36,190 nucleotides of DNA from Candidatus Nitricoxidireducens bremensis (GTDB taxonomy: Bacteria; Pseudomonadota; Gammaproteobacteria; Burkholderiales; Rhodocyclaceae). Where the stretch lies: contig JAOTRT010000020.1 in assembly GCA_030247725.1 (NCBI GenBank), positions 1 through 36,190 of the forward strand, in the 5' to 3' direction. The notes beneath the pieces are model-generated. The model did not search any database and was not told the DNA's origin. It worked only from the letters and a program-made list of their open reading frames with translations. Below are positions 7,999 through 17,991 of the stretch, in pieces. The position numbers were made by a program, and so were the translations under genes. How positions within the stretch are numbered: the stretch's first letter is position 1; the number at the start of each line of letters is the position of its first letter.

Positions 7999-8415
7999 AT
8001 GGAGTGCACGGTCCGCTGGCACAACGGTATGAGTTTCTTGGCCGAAACCGGAAGCGGCCACCTGGTGGCCATGGACGGAGCACCGGAAGCAGGGGGACGC
8101 AATCTCGCCCCACGACCCATGGAACTCCTGCTCGCCGGCACGGGGGGATGCACGGCTTTCGACATCGTCCTGATCCTCAAACGCGGCCGCCAGGACGTCA
8201 CAGGGTGCGAAGTGAAGCTGACCGCTGACCGGGCCGATGCCGATCCCAAGGTATTCACCCGCATCAATATGCATTTTGTCGTCAGCGGAAAGGCCTTGAA
8301 AGCGGATGCCGTGGAACGGGCCGTAAAGCTGTCGGCAGAGAAATACTGCTCGGCGTCGATCATGCTCGGCAAGACAGCCGAGATCACCCACTCCTGGGAA
8401 ATCGTCGAGTCCTGA
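7999..8415 (+). CDS. OsmC/Ohr family protein (YhfA-like)
   Basis: The OsmC/Ohr fold is linked to thiol-dependent peroxide detoxification, but this YhfA-like branch has no settled substrate. The 138-residue protein carries the two family cysteines, C51 in GTGGCTAFD and C117 in AEKYCSAS, which in OsmC/Ohr form the redox pair. The arrangement fits YhfA rather than Ohr because residues before the first Cys read LLLAGTGG. The frame is open from 7912, but the ATG at 7999 has an AGGAG box at 7987-7991 with 7-nt spacing and fits the family start. It is convergent with coq7 (5-bp gap) and preceded by a 0.5 kb intergenic region. Confidence 0.88.
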   Translation: MECTVRWHNGMSFLAETGSGHLVAMDGAPEAGGRNLAPRPMELLLAGTGGCTAFDIVLILKRGRQDVTGCEVKLTADRADADPKVFTRINMHFVVSGKALKADAVERAVKLSAEKYCSASIMLGKTAEITHSWEIVES

Positions 8416-8420
8416 CGGCG

Positions 8421-9041
8421 TCAGACCCAGTAAGCCGTCCGGGTCATCAGCTTCGAAGCGAAGCGCATCCCCAACCTTACCGGCATCGGCAACTCCGCGG
8501 CACCCAGCCTGATGGCTGTTTCGGCATGACGGATTTCATCCGCCTTCATCTGCTCCAGAATCGCGCGGGACTTGGTGTCCGACACTGGCAACCGACCCAA
8601 ATGGTCGAGCAGATGCGCTTCGACCTGGCGTTCGGTCTCCGCCAGGAAGCCGAGATTCCAGCGATCCCCCACCCAGCCGGCAGCCAGCCCCATGGCCACG
8701 GAACCGACATACCAAACCGGGTTGAGAAAGCTCTTGCGCCCGCCGAGTTCTTCAATCCGGCGCTCGGTCCAGTTGAGGTGTTCCGTTTCCTCCCAGGCCG
8801 CCTGACGTAACGCCTCGCAGATGGCTGGATCATGGGAGGTGATGGCCTGCCCCTGATAAAGGGCCTGGGCACAAATTTCCCCACAGTGGTTCACCCGCAT
8901 CAAACCGGCGGCATGGCCTCTCTCCGCATCGTCGAGCTCCCCTTCCGGCAGATCGGCGCCGGGTGCCGGCCGATCCGATGGCGCCCTGGCGAACACGGTG
9001 CGCAAAGCCTTGTCGAATTCGATGATGAAGTCGTCGATCAT
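8421..9041 (-). CDS. coq7: 2-polyprenyl-3-methyl-6-methoxy-1,4-benzoquinone monooxygenase (Coq7 type)
   Basis: Di-iron hydroxylase of aerobic ubiquinone biosynthesis that performs the C6 hydroxylation done by UbiF in E. coli. The 206-residue protein has the ferritin-like four-helix ligand set: E55 (CGEICAQ), E85 and H88 (EETEHLNW), E137 (ETERQVEAH), and E169 and H172 (DEIRHAE). All expected carboxylate and His ligands are present, so it should be active. It is peripheral to the membrane in known members. It is the third gene of a minus-strand set (rppH, CNP1-like, coq7), 41 bp after the CNP1-like stop. Confidence 0.95.
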   Translation of the reverse strand: MIDDFIIEFDKALRTVFARAPSDRPAPGADLPEGELDDAERGHAAGLMRVNHCGEICAQALYQGQAITSHDPAICEALRQAAWEETEHLNWTERRIEELGGRKSFLNPVWYVGSVAMGLAAGWVGDRWNLGFLAETERQVEAHLLDHLGRLPVSDTKSRAILEQMKADEIRHAETAIRLGAAELPMPVRLGMRFASKLMTRTAYWV

Positions 9042-9082
9042 GGAGGCTCCCGCTTCAGGCAGCTACCAGGCGGTGATCCGTC

Positions 9083-9616
9083 TTAACTGGCCTGCGGATG
9101 GCGCCCGCGCTTGAGCGCGTCACGCCCTTCCTCGGCAGTTCCGATCGGCAGACCGCCGGGGCAGAAGAAATCCCGGCTCAATGCTGCATGGTGACGATTG
9201 ATCGGCTTATTCACGATCGGCTTCCATTCGCTCTTGCGGGCCTTCGACCAGGTGCCATCGGACCGGCCCGTGGCATACAGCCGATATTCCAGATTGGCGC
9301 AACTGATACCCTCGTAGCTGATATTCGTTGAACCGCCACCCGTCTTGATGACCAGGGCATAGCGTACAGCCCCCTCGCCGACGGGGCTGATGGAGGTGCC
9401 GTCGATGAAGAACCGATTGGCCGTCCCTGCGCTGACGTAAAACTCAAGGAGATTTTCCTCCTTGGGGTAGTCCGGAAGAACGACAGCCTCCTCTTCCTTG
9501 GGCTTGACCTCCTCGTCCGGGTCCTCCCACTTGCGGAAGCGGATCTCGGCGAAGACCGCATGGACCATCGTCATGCCGAGGCACATCCCGGCCAGTGCAC
9601 GCAGCCAAGGCCTCAC
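9083..9616 (-). CDS. CNP1-like family periplasmic protein
   Basis: Function unknown. The 177-residue protein begins with a signal peptide (about 1-23, ending HAVFA before EIRFRKWED). It continues with an acidic linker (PDEEVKPKEEEA) and a C-terminal domain. I recognise the family as CNP1-like (cryptic neisserial protein), widespread in betaproteobacteria. Two cysteines (in ISCANLEY and DFFCPGG) could form a disulfide in the periplasm. The start codon overlaps the rppH stop (ATGA at 9616-9613), so the two are translationally coupled. coq7 follows 41 bp downstream. Confidence 0.85.
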   Translation of the reverse strand: MRPWLRALAGMCLGMTMVHAVFAEIRFRKWEDPDEEVKPKEEEAVVLPDYPKEENLLEFYVSAGTANRFFIDGTSISPVGEGAVRYALVIKTGGGSTNISYEGISCANLEYRLYATGRSDGTWSKARKSEWKPIVNKPINRHHAALSRDFFCPGGLPIGTAEEGRDALKRGRHPQAS

Positions 9617-10143
9617 GACGTCACCTCGCTGATGGGCTCGACGGTCCAGCGCGGCTTGCGGTCGGCAGGATGAAGAAACAGATAGCGGGCCAGTTCCGTG
9701 AGGGCCTGTTCATAGACGCCGCGCTTGAACTCGATCACCGCATCCAGCGGTACCCAGTAGTCGCTCCAGCGCCAGGCATCGAATTCCGGCTTCTCGGTGG
9801 CGCGCAGGGAAACGTCCGAGTCGCGCCCCACCATGCGCAGCAGGAACCAGATCTGTTTCTGCCCCTTGTAGGTGTGGCGCCACTCGCGGCGTATCCACTG
9901 CTTGGGAACCTCGTAGCGCAGCCAGTCGCGCGTACGGCCCAGAATCCGGACATGCTCCGGCAATAGCCCGGTCTCCTCGTGGAGTTCGCGGAACATGGCC
10001 TGTTCGGGCGTCTCGCCCTTCTTGATGCCCCCTTGCGGGAACTGCCAGGAATGCTCGCGAATCCGTTTGCCCCAGAAGACCTCGTTTCTGCTGTTTGCCA
10101 GGATGATGCCGACGTTCGGGCGAAAGCCTTCACGATCGAGCAT
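9613..10143 (-). CDS. rppH: RNA pyrophosphohydrolase
   Basis: Nudix hydrolase that removes pyrophosphate from mRNA 5' ends and so starts RNase E-dependent decay. The 176-residue protein starts MLDREGFRPNVGIIL and has a complete Nudix box at 38-60 (GGIKKGETPEQ, then REL, EETGL). WQFPQGG precedes the box, as in E. coli RppH. The open frame runs upstream to 10371, but the ATG at 10143 matches the family, and the upstream part is antisense to proS. It is divergent from proS, and the 112-bp gap should hold both promoters. I could not assign these with confidence. Confidence 0.95.
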   Translation of the reverse strand: MLDREGFRPNVGIILANSRNEVFWGKRIREHSWQFPQGGIKKGETPEQAMFRELHEETGLLPEHVRILGRTRDWLRYEVPKQWIRREWRHTYKGQKQIWFLLRMVGRDSDVSLRATEKPEFDAWRWSDYWVPLDAVIEFKRGVYEQALTELARYLFLHPADRKPRWTVEPISEVTS

Positions 10144-10255
10144 GATGCAACCTTCAAATGTTTGACTGCCGAACATTGTTCCACAACCGCCCGGCACTGG
10201 AAAGCTCCCGCGCGACGGTAAAATGCCGCTTTTTCTCCGCACGGGACATCTGCAC

Positions 10256-11961
<1,706 letters not shown>

Positions 11962-11971
<10 letters not shown>

Positions 11972-12585
11972 AAGCCTGGCTGGCCGTCGCTGCGGCGGCG
12001 GCCTCCGGCCATGCCTGGGCAGGCGCCCAAAAGTACGAACCCCTCGCCGCCAGCGTCCAGGCCGCCCTGCACGCTGCGGTCTCCGACCGCGCCGCACCCG
12101 AGCCCAGATTCTCCAGCCTGGAAGAGAAGATCAGCTGGCTCACGGAAATGTCGCGCCGCATGGAGAAACGCATCCCGGACCGGCAAGCCAGGCTTGAGCT
12201 TCTCAAAACCGTTTACTACGAGGCCCAGCGCGCCGGCCTCGACCCCCAGCTGGTATTGGGTTTGATCCAGGTGGAAAGCGGCTTCCGCAAGTACGCCGTC
12301 TCCTCCGCCGGCGCCCGCGGCTACATGCAGGTGATGCCCTTCTGGGTCAAGCTGATCGGCAACAAGGACCACAACCTGTTCCACCTGCGCACCAACCTGC
12401 GCTTCGGCTGCACCATCCTGCGCCACTATCTGGACATCGAAAACGGCGACCTCTACCGTGCCCTCGGCCGCTACAACGGCAGTCTCGGCGCTCCCGAGTA
12501 TCCGAACATGGTGCGCGGTGCCTGGGAGAAGCATTGGCGGTGGCCGCCCCACTCCATGGTCAGCGGCATGGCGGCGAGCCGCTGA
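11962..12585 (+). CDS. lytic murein transglycosylase (SLT domain)
   Basis: Periplasmic enzyme expected to cleave murein glycan strands with formation of 1,6-anhydro-MurNAc, the substrate of AnmK. The 207-residue protein has a signal peptide (1-20, ending GHAWA) and an SLT/GEWL-like domain at about 80-200. The catalytic glutamate is E105 in QVESGFRKYAVS, followed by the family motifs GARGYMQVMP and, later, ALGRYNGS. The frame is open far upstream inside proS, but ATG 11962 gives the signal peptide and overlaps the proS stop, indicating coupled translation. It is convergent with the ABC transporter gene. Confidence 0.92.
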
Positions 12586-12637
12586 CTGCCGCCTTTCGTC
12601 CGGACGGACCGGCCTTTCTCCGAGAAGAATCGGCGTT

Positions 12638-14344
12638 TCAATGATTGAAGTGGAAGCTCGCCGCCTGATGGGACAGCCAATCGGAATCGCCGGTCAGTTC
12701 CAGCACCTGGGAATGGAACTGCAGAATGGTGGATCGGTGACCGACGCTGACCAGGGTCGTTTCGCTGTCTGCCAATTGGCGGTATAGGCCGGACTCGTTG
12801 GCGACGTCGAGGGCGCTGGTCGCCTCGTCGAGGATGGCAAAGCGCGGCCGGGCCAGCAGCACGCGGGCAAAGGCGAGGCGCTGCTGCTCTCCTATGGAAA
12901 GCACCTTGTGCCAGTCCATTTCGACGTCCAGCCCGCCGAACCTGTCGGCGAGATCGGGTAGGTTCACCTTCTCCAGCAATGCCATCAGCGCGTCGTCCGT
13001 CGCCCCCGGCTGGCGGTTCGGATAAAGCAACTGGCTGCGCAGGGAGCCCAGCAGCATGTAGGGTTGCTGGGGAAGAAACAGGATATCGTCGGCAGCGGGA
13101 CGAAAGATGGTGCCGCTGCCCGCGTACCAAAGGCCGGCAATGGCGCGCAGGAGGGAGCTCTTGCCGCTGCCGCTCTCGCCGACGATCATGAGCCCCTCGC
13201 CCGGCTTGATGGTCACCGACAGGTCGCGAATGAGGATGCGGTCATTGTCCGGCGTATGCAGGGTGACACCCTCCAGGGCCAGATGGGGCGCCTCCACGGA
13301 CCGGATGGTTCCGCCCGCTGCGGCCATCCTGCCGGGTGTTTCCTTGGGCAGGCACTTCTGCAGCACATCCAGGCGGTTGACGCCTGCAGCAAAGCGACTC
13401 AAGCCCTCGAAGTTCTCGACGATGAGGGAGATGGCGCCGAGGACCGCGGCGAAGGCCCCGCCCGCCTGGACGGCACGTCCCACCTCCAGCTCTCCCGACA
13501 GCACCCTGGACGCGATGACGGCACTGGGGATGACCAGGGTAAGTAGGTTGTAGGCATGCTGGAACAGGTTGAGGGAAAACTGCTTGCGAATCAGGAGAAG
13601 GAAGTTGTTGAAAGCCGCGGCGAAACGGCCTCTCACCTGCTGGAGCTCCTGGGCCTCGCCCCGGTAGAAGGCGATGGACTCGGCGTTTTCCCGTACCCGC
13701 ACCAGGCTGAACCGAAAGTCAGCCTCACGCCGCAACTGGTTGAAATTGAGGTCCATCAGGCGTTTGCCGAAGACGAACACGACGAGAAATGTGCCGACCA
13801 GCGCATAGGCCACGAGGATGTACACCAGTTCGCGGGAAATGGACCACAGCACGCTGCTGAAGGCGATCAGCTGGAGGACGGAACTGATGATGATCAGCAG
13901 GTAGTAAAGGGACTTCTGCGTGAAGGTCGCGATGTCCTCGGCGACCCGCTGGTCGGGGTTGTCGATGGCCTCGTTGGCGTTGAGCTCGTAGAAGTGCCGG
14001 TTGCCGAAGTAGCGTTCCAGAAACCGGTTGGTCATCCAGCGGCGCCAGTGGATACCGAGCCTGTCGCGCACGTAGTAGTAGCAGGCGTAGATCGGTACCG
14101 CCGCCGCCAGCAGGCCGAGGCACATGCCGATGGCGTCCCAGAAGCGCGCCTCGTCCCGGGCGGCGAGTGCCGAGGTGAACTCGCCGGTCTGCTCGTTGAA
14201 CAACACCGCGAATTCCGTCTGCCCCAGCAGCAGGATCACCAACAGCCCAAGCAGGCCCCAGGCCTGCCATTTCTCGTCCTGCTTCCAGTAGGGGGAGGCG
14301 AGGGCCCAGAAGCGCTTCCAGAGATGGTGGTCGGCCTGCTTCAT
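12638..14344 (-). CDS. ABC transporter, SbmA/BacA-like permease fused to ATPase (YddA type)
   Basis: Inner-membrane ABC half-transporter, probably a homodimer. The 568-residue protein has about six transmembrane helices in an ABC_membrane_2/SbmA-BacA domain (about 25-330) and then a nucleotide-binding domain. Walker A is G389-S397 (GESGSGKSS), the signature is LSIGEQQR at 482-489 (a non-canonical LSGGQ) and Walker B/D-loop is RFAILDEATSALD at 501-513, with the switch His in VGHRS. Relatives include YddA and the vitamin B12 transporter BacA/Rv1819c. The substrate cannot be told from sequence. The gene starts 46 bp after ffh, on the same strand, and the two may be co-transcribed. Confidence 0.9.
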   Translation of the reverse strand: MKQADHHLWKRFWALASPYWKQDEKWQAWGLLGLLVILLLGQTEFAVLFNEQTGEFTSALAARDEARFWDAIGMCLGLLAAAVPIYACYYYVRDRLGIHWRRWMTNRFLERYFGNRHFYELNANEAIDNPDQRVAEDIATFTQKSLYYLLIIISSVLQLIAFSSVLWSISRELVYILVAYALVGTFLVVFVFGKRLMDLNFNQLRREADFRFSLVRVRENAESIAFYRGEAQELQQVRGRFAAAFNNFLLLIRKQFSLNLFQHAYNLLTLVIPSAVIASRVLSGELEVGRAVQAGGAFAAVLGAISLIVENFEGLSRFAAGVNRLDVLQKCLPKETPGRMAAAGGTIRSVEAPHLALEGVTLHTPDNDRILIRDLSVTIKPGEGLMIVGESGSGKSSLLRAIAGLWYAGSGTIFRPAADDILFLPQQPYMLLGSLRSQLLYPNRQPGATDDALMALLEKVNLPDLADRFGGLDVEMDWHKVLSIGEQQRLAFARVLLARPRFAILDEATSALDVANESGLYRQLADSETTLVSVGHRSTILQFHSQVLELTGDSDWLSHQAASFHFNH

Positions 14345-14390
14345 CGTCCTGGGAGGGATATGCGTGACGGGCCGGAGGGCTCCGCCAGGC

Positions 14391-15746
14391 TCAACGCATT
14401 CCCGGCAGCATGCCCTTCATGTTGCGCATCATCTTCGCCATGCCCCCCTTGGAGAACTGCTTCATCATCTTCTGGGTCTGCTCGAACTGGTTGAGGAGGC
14501 GATTCACCTCCTGCACCTGGACACCGGCACCCGTGGCGATGCGGCGCTTGCGGCTGGCCTTGATGAGTTCCGGCTTGGCCCGCTCGGTGGGCGTCATGGA
14601 ATTGATGATGCCCTCGATACGGCGGATCGCCCTCTCGTCGGCACCGGCACCGGCCTGCTGGGCCATGCCGGCAAACTGGGCCGGCAGCTTGTCGAGCAGG
14701 CCGGAGATGCCGCCCATTTTGCGCATCTGGGCGATCTGGTCCTTGAAATCGTTGAAGTCGAAGCCCTTGCCGGACTTCATCTTCTTGACGAACTCCTGGG
14801 CCTTCTCCTGATCGACGCCGCGCTGAGCCTCCTCGACCAGGCCGAGGATGTCGCCCATGCCGAGGATGCGCGCCGCCATGCGTTCGGGGTGGAATTCCTC
14901 GATGCCGTTCAGCTTCTCGCCGACGCCGGCGAACTTGAGGGGCTTGCCGGTGACGTGGCGCACCGAGAGGGCCGCGCCGCCGCGGGCATCGCCATCCAGC
15001 TTGGTGAGGATGACGCCGGTCAGCGGCAGGGCTTCGTTGAAGGCCTTGGCGGTATTGACGGCATCCTGGCCCAGCATGGCATCCACGACAAACAGGCACT
15101 CCACGGGATTCAGCAGGGCGTGCAGTTCCTTGATCTCCGCCATCATGGCTTCGTCGATGGCGAGACGGCCGGCGGTGTCCACGAAGAGCACGTCAAAATA
15201 GTGCTTCTTTGCAAAGTCGAGGGCGGCGGCGGCGATGGCCGCCGGCTTCTGGCCGGCGGCGGAGGGGAAGAACTCGACACCGGCCTGGGCCGAGACCGTC
15301 TTCAACTGCTCGATGGCGGCGGGGCGATAGACGTCGCAGGAGACCGTGAGAACTTTCTTCTTCTGCCGCTCCTTGAGCCACTTGCCGAGCTTCGCCGTGG
15401 TAGTGGTCTTGCCGGCGCCCTGCAGACCCGACATGAGGATGATGGCCGGCGGCTGGGTCGCGAGATTCAGCCCCTCGGCCTGGCCGCCCATCAAGTCCGC
15501 CAGTTCCCGATGCACCACGCCCACCAGGGCCTGACCGGGCGTCAGGGAGCCGATGACCTCCTGGCCGACCGCCTTTTCCTTGACGCGGGCGATGAAGTCC
15601 TTGACCACCGGCAGGGCCACGTCGGCCTCCAGCAGCGCCATGCGCACCTCGCGCAGCATCTCCTGGATATTGTCCTCGGTGAGGCGGGCCTGGCCGCGCA
15701 AGGTCTTGACGACCTTGGCGAGCCGCTGGGTCAGGTTGTCGAGCAT
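14391..15746 (-). CDS. ffh: signal recognition particle protein Ffh
   Basis: GTPase of the SRP that binds signal sequences and 4.5S RNA and docks with FtsY for co-translational membrane targeting. The 451-residue protein has the N-domain (1-90), the G-domain with P-loop G107-T115 (GLQGAGKTT) and DTAGRL near 190, and the methionine-rich M-domain (about 300-451) with the RNA-binding stretch RKRRIATGAGVQV. It ends in KMMRNMKGMLPGMR. It is divergent from ypjD with only 27 bp between start codons, so its promoter must overlap the neighbouring coding region. The order ffh / ypjD / corB also occurs in E. coli. Confidence 0.97.
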   Translation of the reverse strand: MLDNLTQRLAKVVKTLRGQARLTEDNIQEMLREVRMALLEADVALPVVKDFIARVKEKAVGQEVIGSLTPGQALVGVVHRELADLMGGQAEGLNLATQPPAIILMSGLQGAGKTTTTAKLGKWLKERQKKKVLTVSCDVYRPAAIEQLKTVSAQAGVEFFPSAAGQKPAAIAAAALDFAKKHYFDVLFVDTAGRLAIDEAMMAEIKELHALLNPVECLFVVDAMLGQDAVNTAKAFNEALPLTGVILTKLDGDARGGAALSVRHVTGKPLKFAGVGEKLNGIEEFHPERMAARILGMGDILGLVEEAQRGVDQEKAQEFVKKMKSGKGFDFNDFKDQIAQMRKMGGISGLLDKLPAQFAGMAQQAGAGADERAIRRIEGIINSMTPTERAKPELIKASRKRRIATGAGVQVQEVNRLLNQFEQTQKMMKQFSKGGMAKMMRNMKGMLPGMR

Positions 15747-15773
15747 GATCGGGGAATGGGGTAGACTTGCGGG

Positions 15774-16604
15774 ATGCCTCTGATTCTACTGCATCTCGTC
15801 GCAGCGGCCCTTTACGCGGGCCTGGCCATCCACTTCTGGCGTACCCGCTGGCGCGGCCCCGCCCTGGACCAGCCCTTGAAGGGCATTGCACCGGCAGAGC
15901 GAACCTGGCTCCTGGCCGCATTGCTCATCCACGGCGTGACCCTGGCGAATGAAATCCTTCCCGGCGACGAGATGCGTTTCGGCTTTTCGGCCGCCCTGTC
16001 CCTGATCCTGTGGCTGGCGATCGCGCTCTACTGGATCGAAAGCTTCTACGCCCGCATGGACGGCCTGCAAATGCTCGGATTGCCGTTGGCGGCCATCTGC
16101 GTGCTGCTGCCGGCCGCCTTTCCCGGTCATCACCTGCTGGCGAATGCCAGTTCGCCCATCTTCCGCGCCCACTTCCTGATGGCGATGCTGGCCTATAGCC
16201 TGTTCACCCTGGCTGCACTGCATGCGATCCTCATGGCGGTGGCGGAAAAACGCCTGCACCGGGGCCGCCTGACGCCGTTACTGGCAGGCCTGCCGCCTTT
16301 GCTGACCATGGAAGCCTTGCTGTTCCGGCTGATCCACATTGCCTTCCTGCTGCTGACCCTGACTCTCGGTTCGGGAATCCTGTTCTCGGAAGCCATCTTC
16401 GGCAAGGCGATGACCATCAACCACAAGACCGTCTTCGCCATTCTTTCCTGGCTGATCTTCGGCGCCCTGCTCGCCGGCCGCCATTTGCGCGGCTGGCGCG
16501 GCCGGACCGCCCTGCGCTGGACCCTGGCCGGCTTCGCCACCCTTCTGCTGGCCTATGTCGGCAGCCGCTTCGTGCTGGAAGTGATCCTCGGGCGTACCGC
16601 CTGA
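15774..16604 (+). CDS. ypjD: YpjD/CcsA-family inner membrane protein
   Basis: Integral membrane protein of the cytochrome c assembly (CcsA/HemX-like) family. The 276-residue sequence shows about eight hydrophobic helices. Histidines in transmembrane regions (for example HLLANASSPIFRAHF and TINHKTVFAILSW) resemble the haem-handling His of CcsA proteins. In E. coli the homologue lies between ffh and the CorC/CorB-type gene yfjD, exactly as here, and has been connected with metal ion efflux in the Cor system. A true cytochrome c role is therefore uncertain. The stop is followed one base later by corB, so the two are one transcription unit. Confidence 0.85.
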   Translation: MPLILLHLVAAALYAGLAIHFWRTRWRGPALDQPLKGIAPAERTWLLAALLIHGVTLANEILPGDEMRFGFSAALSLILWLAIALYWIESFYARMDGLQMLGLPLAAICVLLPAAFPGHHLLANASSPIFRAHFLMAMLAYSLFTLAALHAILMAVAEKRLHRGRLTPLLAGLPPLLTMEALLFRLIHIAFLLLTLTLGSGILFSEAIFGKAMTINHKTVFAILSWLIFGALLAGRHLRGWRGRTALRWTLAGFATLLLAYVGSRFVLEVILGRTA

Positions 16605-16605
16605 G

Positions 16606-17880
16606 ATGGGCGATATCCCGGTTTCGGCGCTTTCCATTGCGCTGATCGCGTTGCTTGCCGCCTCCGGATTCTTTTCCATGTCGGAAACGGTCATGATGGC
16701 CGCCAACCGCTATCGGTTGCGCCACCTGGCCTCCCAGGGCAGCCGCGGCGCCCGGCTGGCGCTGGAACTCCTGGCGCGCACCGACAAGATGCTCGGCGTC
16801 ATCCTGCTGGGCAACAACCTGGTCAACGCCGGCGCCGCCACCCTGGTCTCCATCATCGCCATCGAGATGTTCGGCGAGGACAAATGGGCCCTCGGAGTCG
16901 GCACCCTGTTGATTACCTTCGCCATCCTGGTGTTCTCCGAAATCACGCCGAAGATCATCGGCGCCACCTATTCCGACCGCATCGTCGGCGTCGTCGCCTT
17001 CCTGCTCTGGCCCCTGCTGCGGGCTGCCTACCCGATCGTCTGGTTCGTCAATCTGTTCGTCGATGGCCTGCTGCGCCTGCTGCGCCTGAAACCGGACCCG
17101 GCCAAAGGTCCGGTCCACCTGACCAGCGAGGAGCTGCGATCCGTCGTGCTGGAATCGGGCGGCCTCATCCCGACGCAGCACCGCACCATCCTGATCAACC
17201 TCTTCGACCTTGAGCGCGTGACCGTCGATGACGTCATGACGCCACGCCGGGAGATCGAGGCCATCGACATCGCCTCGCCCATCGAGGACATCCGCTCCCA
17301 GCTATCCACGAGCTTCCATACCCGCTTGCCGGTCTTCGAGGGGGAGCCTGGCAACATCGTCGGCATCCTCCACCAGCGCCGCCTGCTCTCTTCTGCCCTG
17401 GGCGGCGAACTGGACCATCGGACACTACAGGCTGAACTTGCGGAGCCCTACTTCATTCCGACCGGTACGCAGCTCTATGCCCAACTTCAGTTCTTCCGCG
17501 AAAACCGCCAGCGCATCGGCCTCGTCGTGGACGAATATGGCGAGATTCTCGGCCTGGTGACCCTGGAAGACATCGTCGAGGAGATGGTCGGCAAGTTCAC
17601 CACCAGCATGCCGGGCAGCGCCGCGGAAATGGCCTGGAGCGAGGACGGCAGCGCCCTGCTAGACGGTGGCCAGAGCCTGCGCGAAGTCAATCGCACGCTG
17701 GAGCTGGCCCTGCCGATCGACGGCCCGCGAACCCTGAACGGCCTCATCGTCGAACACCTGCAGGACATCCCCGAAATGGGCGTCGGCCTGAAAATCGCCG
17801 GCATTCCCATGGAGATCGTCCAGACCGAGGATCGCCGCGTCAAGACAGTGAAGATCTACCGGCCCGGCCAGCAGAATTGA
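16606..17880 (+). CDS. corB: CNNM/CorC-type transporter (DUF21-CBS-CorC_HlyC; YfjD/CorB)
   Basis: Inner membrane protein of the CNNM/CorC family involved in magnesium or cobalt efflux. The 424-residue protein has an N-terminal DUF21 (CNNM) transmembrane domain (about 1-190, with LLGNNLVNAGAATL). A CBS pair follows at about 205-325 (VDDVMTPRREIEAID, later VDEYGEILGLVTLEDIVEEM), and a CorC_HlyC domain at about 340-420. The domain order and size are those of YfjD/CorB. It begins one base after the ypjD stop and is very likely co-translated with it, supporting a joint function in ion transport. Confidence 0.93.
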   Translation: MGDIPVSALSIALIALLAASGFFSMSETVMMAANRYRLRHLASQGSRGARLALELLARTDKMLGVILLGNNLVNAGAATLVSIIAIEMFGEDKWALGVGTLLITFAILVFSEITPKIIGATYSDRIVGVVAFLLWPLLRAAYPIVWFVNLFVDGLLRLLRLKPDPAKGPVHLTSEELRSVVLESGGLIPTQHRTILINLFDLERVTVDDVMTPRREIEAIDIASPIEDIRSQLSTSFHTRLPVFEGEPGNIVGILHQRRLLSSALGGELDHRTLQAELAEPYFIPTGTQLYAQLQFFRENRQRIGLVVDEYGEILGLVTLEDIVEEMVGKFTTSMPGSAAEMAWSEDGSALLDGGQSLREVNRTLELALPIDGPRTLNGLIVEHLQDIPEMGVGLKIAGIPMEIVQTEDRRVKTVKIYRPGQQN

Positions 17881-17991
17881 TTACTTTACAAACACAGGCT
17901 TGCCGGGCATGATCGCCGCGCCGATCGGAGTTCGGGGGACGCCAGGCGCGGCAGTGCGGGTTCATCGCCGGACATGCAATAGGGATTGAAC

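Noticed and set aside
7829..8391. Minus-strand frames opposite the OsmC-family gene
   Set aside because: They lie antisense to a gene with clear family motifs and show no family resemblance themselves.
14364..15764. A 466-codon open frame on the plus strand
   Set aside because: Antisense shadow of ffh. The His/Leu/Asp-rich composition is an artefact of the complementary strand.
17881..17991. Promoter for pilC (TTTACA, 17 bp, CATGAT) or a sigma54 site
   Set aside because: The -10 match is poor and no GG-N10-GC sigma54 core is present. Not strong enough to list.
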